Below the pieces are notes generated by a model. That model was given only the letters and a program-made list of their open reading frames with translations. It did not search any database and was not told the DNA's origin. From the NCBI RefSeq assembly GCF_947381555.1, contig NZ_CANCWQ010000037.1, positions 1-15,673 of the forward strand: a stretch of DNA of 15,673 nt, written 5' to 3'. Both the position numbers and the translations under genes were made by a program. The DNA comes from Limosilactobacillus pulli (GTDB lineage Bacteria > Bacillota > Bacilli > Lactobacillales > Lactobacillaceae). This document shows, one piece after another, positions 7,239 to 13,862 of the stretch (its first letter is position 1; each line of letters begins with the position of its first letter).

Positions 7239-7431
7239 AGATTTTGAAGTTAATATCAAATACTAAAAATATTGTTTAGAAATCAAGGTATTAGATGGAT
7301 TTAGCATTATGTCACCATCAATTGATATTTTTATATCCTTTTAGATCTTTTTAGAACTTTTCACGGGTAAATAAAAAGCCCTCCAAACAACCAGCTAATT
7401 CACCGACTGCTTAAAGGACAATATCTTTTGT

Positions 7432-8388
7432 TCAGCGTTGATGCTTGCGATACCAGGCAATCGTTTCTTTCAAACCATTTTCAAAATCGGTCTGTCGTTT
7501 CCAATGCAACTGGTTTTCAATCCGGGTGGTATCAAGTGAATAGCGCAGATCATGCCCTGGACGCTCTGTGACGTGATGAATCAGTTGATCAGAAAAGCCT
7601 AATTCTGACTGGACCAGTGCCGTGACTTCATTATTGCTCTTTTCTTGATGAGCACCGATGTTGAAGATCTGCCCCAGCTGACCATGACGCAAAACCAAAT
7701 CAATCGCCGCGCAGTTGTCCTTGACATACAACCAATCGCGAATATCGGTACCTTGGCCATACAGCATTAATGGCCGGTTACGCAATGCATTTTGAATCAG
7801 CATCGGCAATAGTTTTTCATGATGCTGACGGGGACCAAAGTTATTGGTGCTGCGCGTAATACAGATTGGCATTTCAAACGTGTGCACCATTGCTAATGCC
7901 AGCAGGTCGGCACTAGCCTTGCTGGCGGCATATGGCGAACTGGGATGCAACGGATCGTCTTCTTTGGCCGATTGACCAGGCGGCATCGTACCATAGACTT
8001 CATCAGTCGATATTTGAATGAACTTTTGAATGTTGGCTTGATAAGCCGCGTCCAGCAGCACCTGCGTTCCTAATACATTGGTTTTGGTAAATAGCTCCGG
8101 ATCCTTTAGTGAACGGTCAACATGCGATTCAGCCGCGAAATTGACAATGTGATCAATTTCAAATTCCTTGAGCAGCCAGTCAACCAACTCCCGATTGTTG
8201 ATACTGCCATGAACAAAATGATAGCGAGCATTACCAGCTGCCAGAGCATTATTGACTGTATTACCAGCATAGGTCAGAGCATCCAGATTAACGATCTCAA
8301 CGTTTTGATCGTTTGCCAATTCATAATCAATAAAATGACTGCCGATAAAGCCGGCCCCACCAGTTACCAAGAGTCGCAAAGCCATCAT
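7432..8388 (-). CDS. rmlB: dTDP-glucose 4,6-dehydratase (RmlB), orphan
   Basis: RmlB converts dTDP-glucose to dTDP-4-keto-6-deoxyglucose, the second step of dTDP-L-rhamnose synthesis and a branch point to other deoxysugars for cell-wall polysaccharides. The product is an extended short-chain dehydrogenase with an NAD-binding TGGAGFIG motif (9-16), the dehydratase TDE triad in STDEVYG (128-130) and the catalytic YxxxK at Tyr153/Lys157. The family sequences LDALTYAGN, AAESHVDRS and RDWLYVKD are present. About 318 residues is a little short for RmlB. The start is uncertain: ATG at 8388 or 8385 with only GGGG nearby, or TTG at 8394; an in-frame stop lies just before. rmlA, rmlC and rmlD are not adjacent, so it is an orphan here. 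A specialised 4,6-dehydratase acting on another NDP-sugar is possible, but the RmlB call is preferred. Confidence 0.88.
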   Translation of the reverse strand: MMALRLLVTGGAGFIGSHFIDYELANDQNVEIVNLDALTYAGNTVNNALAAGNARYHFVHGSINNRELVDWLLKEFEIDHIVNFAAESHVDRSLKDPELFTKTNVLGTQVLLDAAYQANIQKFIQISTDEVYGTMPPGQSAKEDDPLHPSSPYAASKASADLLALAMVHTFEMPICITRSTNNFGPRQHHEKLLPMLIQNALRNRPLMLYGQGTDIRDWLYVKDNCAAIDLVLRHGQLGQIFNIGAHQEKSNNEVTALVQSELGFSDQLIHHVTERPGHDLRYSLDTTRIENQLHWKRQTDFENGLKETIAWYRKHQR

Positions 8389-8543
8389 CCCCAATTTTTC
8401 ATGCTAAGTTGATTATCCCATCTCAGCCCTTTTATATTTCAGTTTAGAGCATTTTGATTAGAAGTAAAGGTTTCATAACAATGGTTCTATCATCAAGATA
8501 AAACGATTATTTCCGATATTCCGATTATTTCCCGGGACATATA

Positions 8544-8583
8544 TTTAAAAAGCCTCGCCATGGCAAAACCGCGGCAAGGCTTT
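8544..8583 (-). terminator. Rho-independent terminator of the LCP gene
   Basis: On the minus strand AAAGCCTTGCC (8583-8573) pairs with GGCGAGGCTTT (8559-8549), about 11 bp with one wobble, and runs into a U-rich tail (8550-8544). It starts only about 13 nt beyond the LCP stop. It separates the LCP gene from rmlB, which therefore needs its own promoter in 8395-8540; I could not place one convincingly. Confidence 0.85.
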
Positions 8584-8595
8584 CTCATATCTATA

Positions 8596-9846
8596 TTAGT
8601 ATCCAGCCGTACCATAACCAGTCGAATAGTCAGTTGAGTAAGAACCATAAGTCGTATCTGAACTGGTCGTTGTTCCATACGTGGAACTATCACTCAATGA
8701 CGAGCTGGACTTTTTAGATGACGAGCTGATCGTATTGCTGGTACCACTGCCTGGCGTGTTGTAAGCAGCACCATTTGGCAAGACAAAGTTGGTATTAGTG
8801 TAACCATCATAAGTCGTCTGCAGGTTGTACATCTTGGTTTCATTATTAACGACTTTTTTAGCCTTCAAACCTAGTTGATTGCGAATCAGCTTCGAAACGC
8901 GGTTGATTTCCTTAGGCGAGGCGATTTGGAAGGAGACGCCCTCAATCGTAGCATCCAAACCTTGGAAATGTTCAGTCTTAATGTTCTTCAGTGCAACATG
9001 ATAGTTGGTGTACAGAGTTGCCACGTTGTCAATTGGAATATTGGTCTTAACCCCGTCCTTAACGGCATCCAAAATCTTGTTGGCTGCCGAAATGGAACCG
9101 GATTTTTTGAACTTCTTCATAACGCTTTTCATAACCTGCTGTTGCCGATTTTGCCGACCATAATCACCTTTAGGATCATCATAACGCATCCGAGAATACT
9201 GCAAGGCGTCATGACCATTCAAATGCAGCTTGCCTTTAGCAAAATGCTGACCTTCATAGTCAAAGGCAAATGGATTATTGACGTCAACCCCGCCAACCGC
9301 GTTAACGACCTTCTTCAAAACCCCCATATTAACGAGCGCGTAGTAATCAATTGGCACGCCCAAGAGTTCTTTAACCTGTTTGACAGTCTGCTTAGCCCCG
9401 CCAATCTGATAAGCAGCGTTCAATTTGACATAATCCGCGCCTTCATCAGTATCAACCTTGATCAGGATATCACGCGGAATGCTGGTCATAGTGATCGTTT
9501 CTTTTTGTGGATTTATGGTTATCAGCTCAAGCGTATCAGTATTACCGCCTTTGTTACCACGATTCAGCGCGCCAACATCGGTTCCCATTGCCAAAACCGA
9601 TACTGGCTTGCCTTCTTTCAGTTTCTTGCTGATCTTGCCTGATCCATCAGAAAAGACGCCTTGAGCAGTACTGTGAATCTTATGATACTCATAGGCACCA
9701 CCGATACAGAGTAATACGATGATCAAACCAATAAAACGATAGACCCAGCGCAGTTTATTGCGCGGCTTTTTAGGACTATTTTGTGATTGATTATTTTGAT
9801 TATGATCGTGTCGATATTCGGCACGCGTTTGATAGTCACCATTCAT
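8596..9846 (-). CDS. LytR-CpsA-Psr (LCP) family glycopolymer transferase
   Basis: LCP proteins are membrane-anchored enzymes facing the outside. They transfer teichoic acids or polysaccharides from undecaprenyl-phosphate carriers to peptidoglycan. A basic, Asn/Gln-rich cytoplasmic N-terminus (1-33) is followed by one membrane segment (about 36-52). The LCP domain shows VLAMGTD, the NTDTLELITIN strand with the conserved Asp, the SIPRDI motif with its Arg, VGGVDV, and the Arg-rich HDALQYSRMRYDDPKGDYGRQ. After the domain comes a low-complexity tail of about 55 residues rich in Ser, Thr, Tyr and Gly. The start is uncertain: ATG at 9846 (416 residues) has a GGAG 12 nt away, while an in-frame TTG at 9864 is possible. 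It is a single-gene unit with its own promoter and terminator. Which polymer it ligates cannot be told. Confidence 0.9.
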   Translation of the reverse strand: MNGDYQTRAEYRHDHNQNNQSQNSPKKPRNKLRWVYRFIGLIIVLLCIGGAYEYHKIHSTAQGVFSDGSGKISKKLKEGKPVSVLAMGTDVGALNRGNKGGNTDTLELITINPQKETITMTSIPRDILIKVDTDEGADYVKLNAAYQIGGAKQTVKQVKELLGVPIDYYALVNMGVLKKVVNAVGGVDVNNPFAFDYEGQHFAKGKLHLNGHDALQYSRMRYDDPKGDYGRQNRQQQVMKSVMKKFKKSGSISAANKILDAVKDGVKTNIPIDNVATLYTNYHVALKNIKTEHFQGLDATIEGVSFQIASPKEINRVSKLIRNQLGLKAKKVVNNETKMYNLQTTYDGYTNTNFVLPNGAAYNTPGSGTSNTISSSSKKSSSSLSDSSTYGTTTSSDTTYGSYSTDYSTGYGTAGY

Positions 9847-9896
9847 TGTCTTGCTATACTCCAATAAATCAAATTTTTATCATAACTAACCCTCTA

Positions 9897-9926
9897 ACTT
9901 TAGCAGATGTAAAGCGCTATCGTCAA
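9897..9926 (-). promoter_or_regulatory. Sigma-A promoter of the LCP gene
   Basis: On the minus strand a -35 TTGACG (9926-9921), an 18-nt spacer and a -10 TAAAGT (9902-9897) direct transcription towards the LCP gene, leaving a leader of roughly 40-45 nt. The -35 matches consensus at five of six positions. Confidence 0.55.
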
Positions 9927-10010
9927 ATTTTGCTAAAAGATTTAAAGAATCCGTAAAGACTAATCAATGACAAATTGTAAAATCCGCCATGTTAACTCAT
10001 GTTTATGGGC

Positions 10011-10031
10011 TATAATGATATATTATATAAT
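10011..10031 (+). promoter_or_regulatory. Promoter -10 region of the glycosyltransferase operon
   Basis: Two overlapping choices of a perfect TATAAT occur, at 10011-10016 and 10026-10031, upstream of the ATG at 10061. No clear TTGACA-like -35 sits at the ideal distance from either; the best for the first is a weak ATGTTA near 9989. The region is divergent from the LCP promoter, with about 70 nt between the two -35 areas. Confidence 0.4.
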
Positions 10032-10060
10032 CGTTGAAAAAAGTAAGGTTGGAATTTAAA

Positions 10061-10993
10061 ATGTCAAAATTATCAATTGTAGTTCCTTGTTATAACGAAG
10101 AAGAGTCAATTCCATTATTCTACCCAGCCGTGGAAAAAGTCGTTCGTCAAATAAACGATCTGCAAATTGAATATTGGTTTGTCAATGACGGTTCATCAGA
10201 TAACTCACTGACGGAAATGCGCAAGCTTCATGAACAAGATCCTGAGCGTGTTCACTACGTTTCTTTTTCCCGCAACTTTGGTAAAGAAGCCGGATTATAC
10301 GCTGGATTACAAGCCGCCACTGGAGATTACGTCGTGGTGATGGACGTTGATTTACAAGATCCGCCTGAGTTTTTGCCACAAATGTATGAGTTGATTAAAA
10401 CTGGTGAGTATGATTGTATCGGCACGCGCCGCGTCGATCGCGCTGGCGAAGCCAAATTCAAGTCGTTTTTAAGCGATCAGTTTTATCACGTCATTAACCG
10501 TATCTCACAAACCAACATCGTTCCCGGTGCGCGTGACTACCGGATGATGACGAGGCAGATGGTTGATGCCGTTCTGTCATTAAAAGAATATAATCGCTTT
10601 TCAAAAGGTATCTTCAGTTGGGTCGGATTCAAGACCAAATATCTAGACTACCATAATGTTGAACGAGTAGCCGGTAAAACTGACTGGTCAACTTGGAAAC
10701 TGTTCAAGTATGCCATGGACGGCATCACTGATTTTTCACAAGCGCCACTTTCGATTGCTGTGTGGCTGGGAACGACCTCATTTACCCTTTCAATTATAGG
10801 CTTGCTGTTTGTTATCATTCGGCGGATTGTCGAACCAAGTAGCAGTGTCTTTGGCTGGGCTTCATTGATCTGTATCATCCTATTATTCGGGGGACTTCAA
10901 CTGCTATGTATTGGGATCGTTGGCAAGTACATTGGCCGCATCTACATGCAGGTCAAGCAGCGACCAATCTATATTATTAAGGAAAAGAAATAA
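10061..10993 (+). CDS. GtrB-like polyprenyl-phosphate glycosyltransferase (GT2, DPM1 type)
   Basis: This family moves a sugar from a nucleotide donor onto undecaprenyl phosphate on the inner face of the membrane, giving a lipid-linked sugar for later use outside, for example teichoic acid or polysaccharide decoration. The GT2 catalytic domain fills about 1-220: IVVPCYNEEESIP at the N-terminus, VNDGSSDNS (41-49), and the metal-binding DVD within MDVDLQDPP (95-97). Two membrane segments follow (about 230-256 and 264-287) with a basic cytosolic tail, as in GtrB, CsbB and YfdH proteins. I chose ATG at 10061 because AAGGTTGGA lies just upstream and the protein then begins at the normal family position; an in-frame TTG at 10034 is less likely. 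The stop overlaps the next start as TAATG. The transferred sugar cannot be read from sequence. Confidence 0.9.
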   Translation: MSKLSIVVPCYNEEESIPLFYPAVEKVVRQINDLQIEYWFVNDGSSDNSLTEMRKLHEQDPERVHYVSFSRNFGKEAGLYAGLQAATGDYVVVMDVDLQDPPEFLPQMYELIKTGEYDCIGTRRVDRAGEAKFKSFLSDQFYHVINRISQTNIVPGARDYRMMTRQMVDAVLSLKEYNRFSKGIFSWVGFKTKYLDYHNVERVAGKTDWSTWKLFKYAMDGITDFSQAPLSIAVWLGTTSFTLSIIGLLFVIIRRIVEPSSSVFGWASLICIILLFGGLQLLCIGIVGKYIGRIYMQVKQRPIYIIKEKK

Positions 10994-12096
10994 TGATAAA
11001 ACGAAAAAGCCTACTGTTTTGGTCAGCAGAACTATTAATTGTCGCGACTTTAATTTGGGTTTGTACGAAACTAGACTTTCTGTTTCATCCCATTATCGTC
11101 TTCATATCAGTAATTTTTGCACCGCTGATTGTTTCAATCTTTCTATACTACATGACCAGTCCGACATTTCGCCTGTTAATGAAGATTCGCTTAGGCAAAT
11201 GGCGGATGAAGCGCAGCATTGCCAGCATGTTAATCGTTTTAGGGCTGTTATTGCTGATTATCGGTAGTATCGCGGTCTTGATTCCACCAATGATTAAGGA
11301 ACTTAACCAAATGATTCACTGGCTGCCAAGTGCTACCAATGACATGCAGCATTGGCTCGCCCAAGCTTCCCAAAAGCATGAATGGATTCGTAAGATCGAC
11401 CTGGCAGATTATTATCAGCAATTCAACAAGCAGATCACGAAATACGCTGAAAAACTGTTGACAAGTCTAACCAGCAGCGTTGGCTCAATTATTGGCACGA
11501 TTACCAGCGCGGTAGTCGTGGTCGTAACCGTGCCAGTCATGCTTTTCTATATGCTGAAAGATGGCGACCGCTTTGTACCAAATATTCAGCGGTTCTTTTC
11601 CGAAAAGCATGCCAAAGAGGTTACTGAACTGCTGCATCAGATGAACAAGACGCTTTCTTCCTACATCTCTGGGCAAATGATTGAATGTATCTGTGTTGGA
11701 ATTGGTACCAGCATTGGCTATCTGATTATTGGCGAACCAATGGCCATCGTTTTGGGCCTGGTCGCTGGGATCACCAATATTATTCCTTATATTGGGCCAT
11801 ATATCGGCATTGCACCAGCTTTAATTGTTGCTTTGGCAGTTGATCCGCAGAAAATCATCTGGGTAATCGTGGTGGTAATTGTCGTTCAACAGATTGACGG
11901 CAACATCATCTACCCAAACATCATCGGCAAGAGTCTGCAGATTCACCCACTGACAATTATCATTTTGCTGCTGGCAGCGGGTAATATTGCCGGGCTGTTA
12001 GGGATGATTCTCTGTGTACCACTGTACGCAGTAGTTAAAACGATGATTGATTACTGTATGACGATTTATCGCTTAGAAAAACATGACGCAAAATAA
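10993..12096 (+). CDS. AI-2E family membrane transporter (UPF0118/PerM type)
   Basis: This is a polytopic membrane protein of 367 residues of the family named after TqsA/YdgG. Members export or pass varied small molecules, and for most the substrate is unknown; autoinducer-2 transport should not be assumed. Hydrophobic segments occur near 10-55 (two), 75-98, 160-190, 222-245 and a cluster from about 250 to 350. A polar loop of roughly 60 residues follows the third segment. The family hallmark GLVAGITNIIPYIGPYIG is present, as is the C-terminal GMILCVPLYAV. The ATG overlaps the stop of the glycosyltransferase by one base (TAATG), with AAGGAAAAG as ribosome binding site, so the two genes are co-translated. 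Its pairing with a GtrB-like enzyme hints at an envelope role, but this is inference. A strong terminator follows at once. Confidence 0.88.
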   Translation: MIKRKSLLFWSAELLIVATLIWVCTKLDFLFHPIIVFISVIFAPLIVSIFLYYMTSPTFRLLMKIRLGKWRMKRSIASMLIVLGLLLLIIGSIAVLIPPMIKELNQMIHWLPSATNDMQHWLAQASQKHEWIRKIDLADYYQQFNKQITKYAEKLLTSLTSSVGSIIGTITSAVVVVVTVPVMLFYMLKDGDRFVPNIQRFFSEKHAKEVTELLHQMNKTLSSYISGQMIECICVGIGTSIGYLIIGEPMAIVLGLVAGITNIIPYIGPYIGIAPALIVALAVDPQKIIWVIVVVIVVQQIDGNIIYPNIIGKSLQIHPLTIIILLLAAGNIAGLLGMILCVPLYAVVKTMIDYCMTIYRLEKHDAK

Positions 12097-12137
12097 GGAT
12101 TAGAAAGCTTGTTTGCAGCAAGCTCCTAATCCTTTTT
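12095..12137 (+). terminator. Strong terminator after the AI-2E family gene
   Basis: The arms AAGGATTAG (12095-12103) and CTAATCCTT pair, with an inner stem AGCTTG/CAAGCT around TTTGCAG, then a T5 tract. The left arm begins at the stop codon itself. The A-rich left flank may also allow termination in the opposite direction. Confidence 0.9.
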
Positions 12138-12152
12138 AAATGCCGTGGCTGA

Positions 12153-12181
12153 TAGACTTTACGCCATATTTGTAATACTAT
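12153..12181 (+). promoter_or_regulatory. Probable promoter of prfC
   Basis: A -35-like TAGACT (12153-12158), a 17-nt spacer and a -10-like TACTAT (12176-12181) lie between the preceding terminator and the prfC ribosome binding site. Each hexamer matches consensus at four of six positions. Position and spacing support the call; sequence quality is moderate. Confidence 0.45.
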
Positions 12182-12212
12182 AGATAGGATAATTCTCGAA
12201 AGGAACATAAAA

Positions 12213-13793
12213 ATGACTGATTCAAAAAAATTGGCAGAAGCCGTTAATAAGCGCCGGACGTTCGCGATTATCTCACACCCCGATGCTGGTAAAACGACGA
12301 TTACTGAACAGCTGCTTTTATTTGGGGGCGTCGTCCGCGAAGCTGGAACGGTTAAGGGACGCGGCAGCAGCAATTTTGCCAAGTCTGACTGGATGGAAAT
12401 TGAAAAAAAGCGTGGGATTTCCGTTACCAGTTCTGTAATGCAGTTTGACTACCAGGGCAAGCGGATTAATATTCTGGATACGCCAGGGCACGAAGACTTC
12501 TCTGAAGATACTTACCGAACTTTGATGGCCGTTGACTCTGCCGTCATGGTAATTGATGGTGCCAAGGGTATCGAACCACAAACCAAAAAGCTGTTCCAAA
12601 TCTGTAAGATGCGGGGAATTCCAATTTTCACGTTCATCAACAAGTTTGACCGCGATGCCCGTGAACCGCTGGATCTGTTAAATGAAATCGAAGACGTGCT
12701 GGGCATCGAGACCTACCCAATGGACTGGCCAATTGGGATGGGACGGCAATTTATGGGTGTTTATGATCGTTATAATCATCGAGTTGCCCTTTCCCACCCA
12801 CAGGATCCTGCCAACCCTTACCTGCCATTAGATGAAGATGGTCAGGTGATTGGTGAAAATCCATTGGCTGGCGAAGGTGAATGGAAAGATGCCTTAGATG
12901 GAATGGAACTGATTGAAATGGCTGGCAGCGAGCTTAATGAAGAAAAGATCGCCAAGGGGGACCAAACACCAGTCTTCTTCGGTTCAGCACTGACCAACTT
13001 TGGGGTTAAAACTTTCCTGGAAACCTACTTAAAATTTGCTCCATCCCCTTCGGCACACAAGACAGAAGACGGCAAATCAATCGATCCACTGGCACCAGAG
13101 TTTTCTGGCTTTATCTTTAAGATTCAAGCTAACATGAATCCTAAGCACCGTGACCGGATTGCTTTCGTACGGATTTGTTCTGGTGAATTTACCCGGGGCA
13201 TGGACGTTACCTTGGAGCGGACTAAAAAGCCAATTCGTTTGTCAAACGTGACCGAATTTATGGCCAATACGCGTGAAAACGTTGAGAATGCCGTTGCCGG
13301 TGATATTATCGGGCTTTACGATACCGGAAACTTCCAAATTGGTGATTCAATCTACACTGGTAAACAAGACATCAAGTTTGAGAAGCTGCCTCAATTTACG
13401 CCAGAACTGTTTGTCCGCGTAACGCCAAAGAACGTTATGAAGCAAAAATCATTCCATAAAGGGATCAACCAATTGGTACAAGAAGGGGCCGTTCAGCTCT
13501 ACACTGGCTATAACTCCAACGACTATATTTTGGGTGCCGTTGGTCAATTGCAGTTCGAAGTGTTCAAGTTCCGGATGCAAAACGAATATAATTCCGAAGT
13601 TATTATGGAACCACTGGGTAGTAAGACAGCACGCTGGGTTGATCCAGAACAGCTTGATCCTAAGATGGCTTCTTCACGGAATATGCTGGTTAAGGATCGT
13701 TATGGCGCTCCACTATTCTTGTTTGAAAATCAATTTGCGGAAAACTGGTTCAAACAGAAATACCCTGATGTCAAACTGACTGCAAAACTATAA
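12213..13793 (+). CDS. prfC: Peptide chain release factor 3 (RF3)
   Basis: RF3 is a translational GTPase that removes RF1 or RF2 from the ribosome after peptide release, recycling them. The 526-residue product has the normal family length. GTPase motifs are complete: G1 HPDAGKTT (22-29), the G2 stretch RGISVTSS (67-74), G3 DTPGH (89-93) and G4 NKFD (143-146). The RF3 hallmark WMEIEKKRGISVTSSVMQF separates it from EF-G and LepA. Beta-barrel domain II and the C-terminal domain follow, ending with FENQFAENWF. An AAAGGA ribosome binding site lies 9 nt before the ATG. The gene stands alone with its own promoter and terminator; its roughly 50% GC contrasts sharply with the next gene. Confidence 0.97.
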   Translation: MTDSKKLAEAVNKRRTFAIISHPDAGKTTITEQLLLFGGVVREAGTVKGRGSSNFAKSDWMEIEKKRGISVTSSVMQFDYQGKRINILDTPGHEDFSEDTYRTLMAVDSAVMVIDGAKGIEPQTKKLFQICKMRGIPIFTFINKFDRDAREPLDLLNEIEDVLGIETYPMDWPIGMGRQFMGVYDRYNHRVALSHPQDPANPYLPLDEDGQVIGENPLAGEGEWKDALDGMELIEMAGSELNEEKIAKGDQTPVFFGSALTNFGVKTFLETYLKFAPSPSAHKTEDGKSIDPLAPEFSGFIFKIQANMNPKHRDRIAFVRICSGEFTRGMDVTLERTKKPIRLSNVTEFMANTRENVENAVAGDIIGLYDTGNFQIGDSIYTGKQDIKFEKLPQFTPELFVRVTPKNVMKQKSFHKGINQLVQEGAVQLYTGYNSNDYILGAVGQLQFEVFKFRMQNEYNSEVIMEPLGSKTARWVDPEQLDPKMASSRNMLVKDRYGAPLFLFENQFAENWFKQKYPDVKLTAKL

Positions 13794-13800
13794 AATCGTA

Positions 13801-13826
13801 GTCTAGCTATTTTGCTAGACATTTTT
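13801..13826 (+). terminator. Rho-independent terminator of prfC
   Basis: A perfect 7-bp stem, GTCTAGC (13801-13807) with GCTAGAC (13814-13820), has a TATTTT loop and is followed by ATTTTTATTA. It starts 8 nt after the prfC stop. Confidence 0.88.
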
Positions 13827-13862
13827 ATTACACAACTTTTGAAAGGATATTTTATATAAATA

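Larger units (their letters stand above)
6870..7431. other. AT-rich intergenic tract without a supported gene
   Basis: This stretch of about 560 nt lies between the nrdD promoter and the rmlB stop. No ORF with a good ribosome binding site or recognisable protein was found. A 17-codon ORF at 7022-7075 has only a weak GGAAAT before its ATG and no recognisable content. Visible structures are a large imperfect hairpin at 6930-6973, an A/T-flanked hairpin around 7148-7193, and a left-facing terminator at 7201-7238. The base composition and scattered hairpins suggest decayed sequence or an untranslated RNA region, but nothing identifies an origin. Confidence 0.4.

Noticed and set aside
8405..8445. 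CTGAGA upstream of rmlB (minus strand), reminiscent of a TPP riboswitch
   Set aside because: Only this short motif is present; the other conserved TPP segments and helices are missing, and the gene has no thiamine link.
8875..9642. Right-facing ORF of 255 codons opposite the LCP gene
   Set aside because: The LCP protein on the other strand has clear family motifs, promoter and terminator; the antisense product resembles nothing and has no good ribosome binding site.
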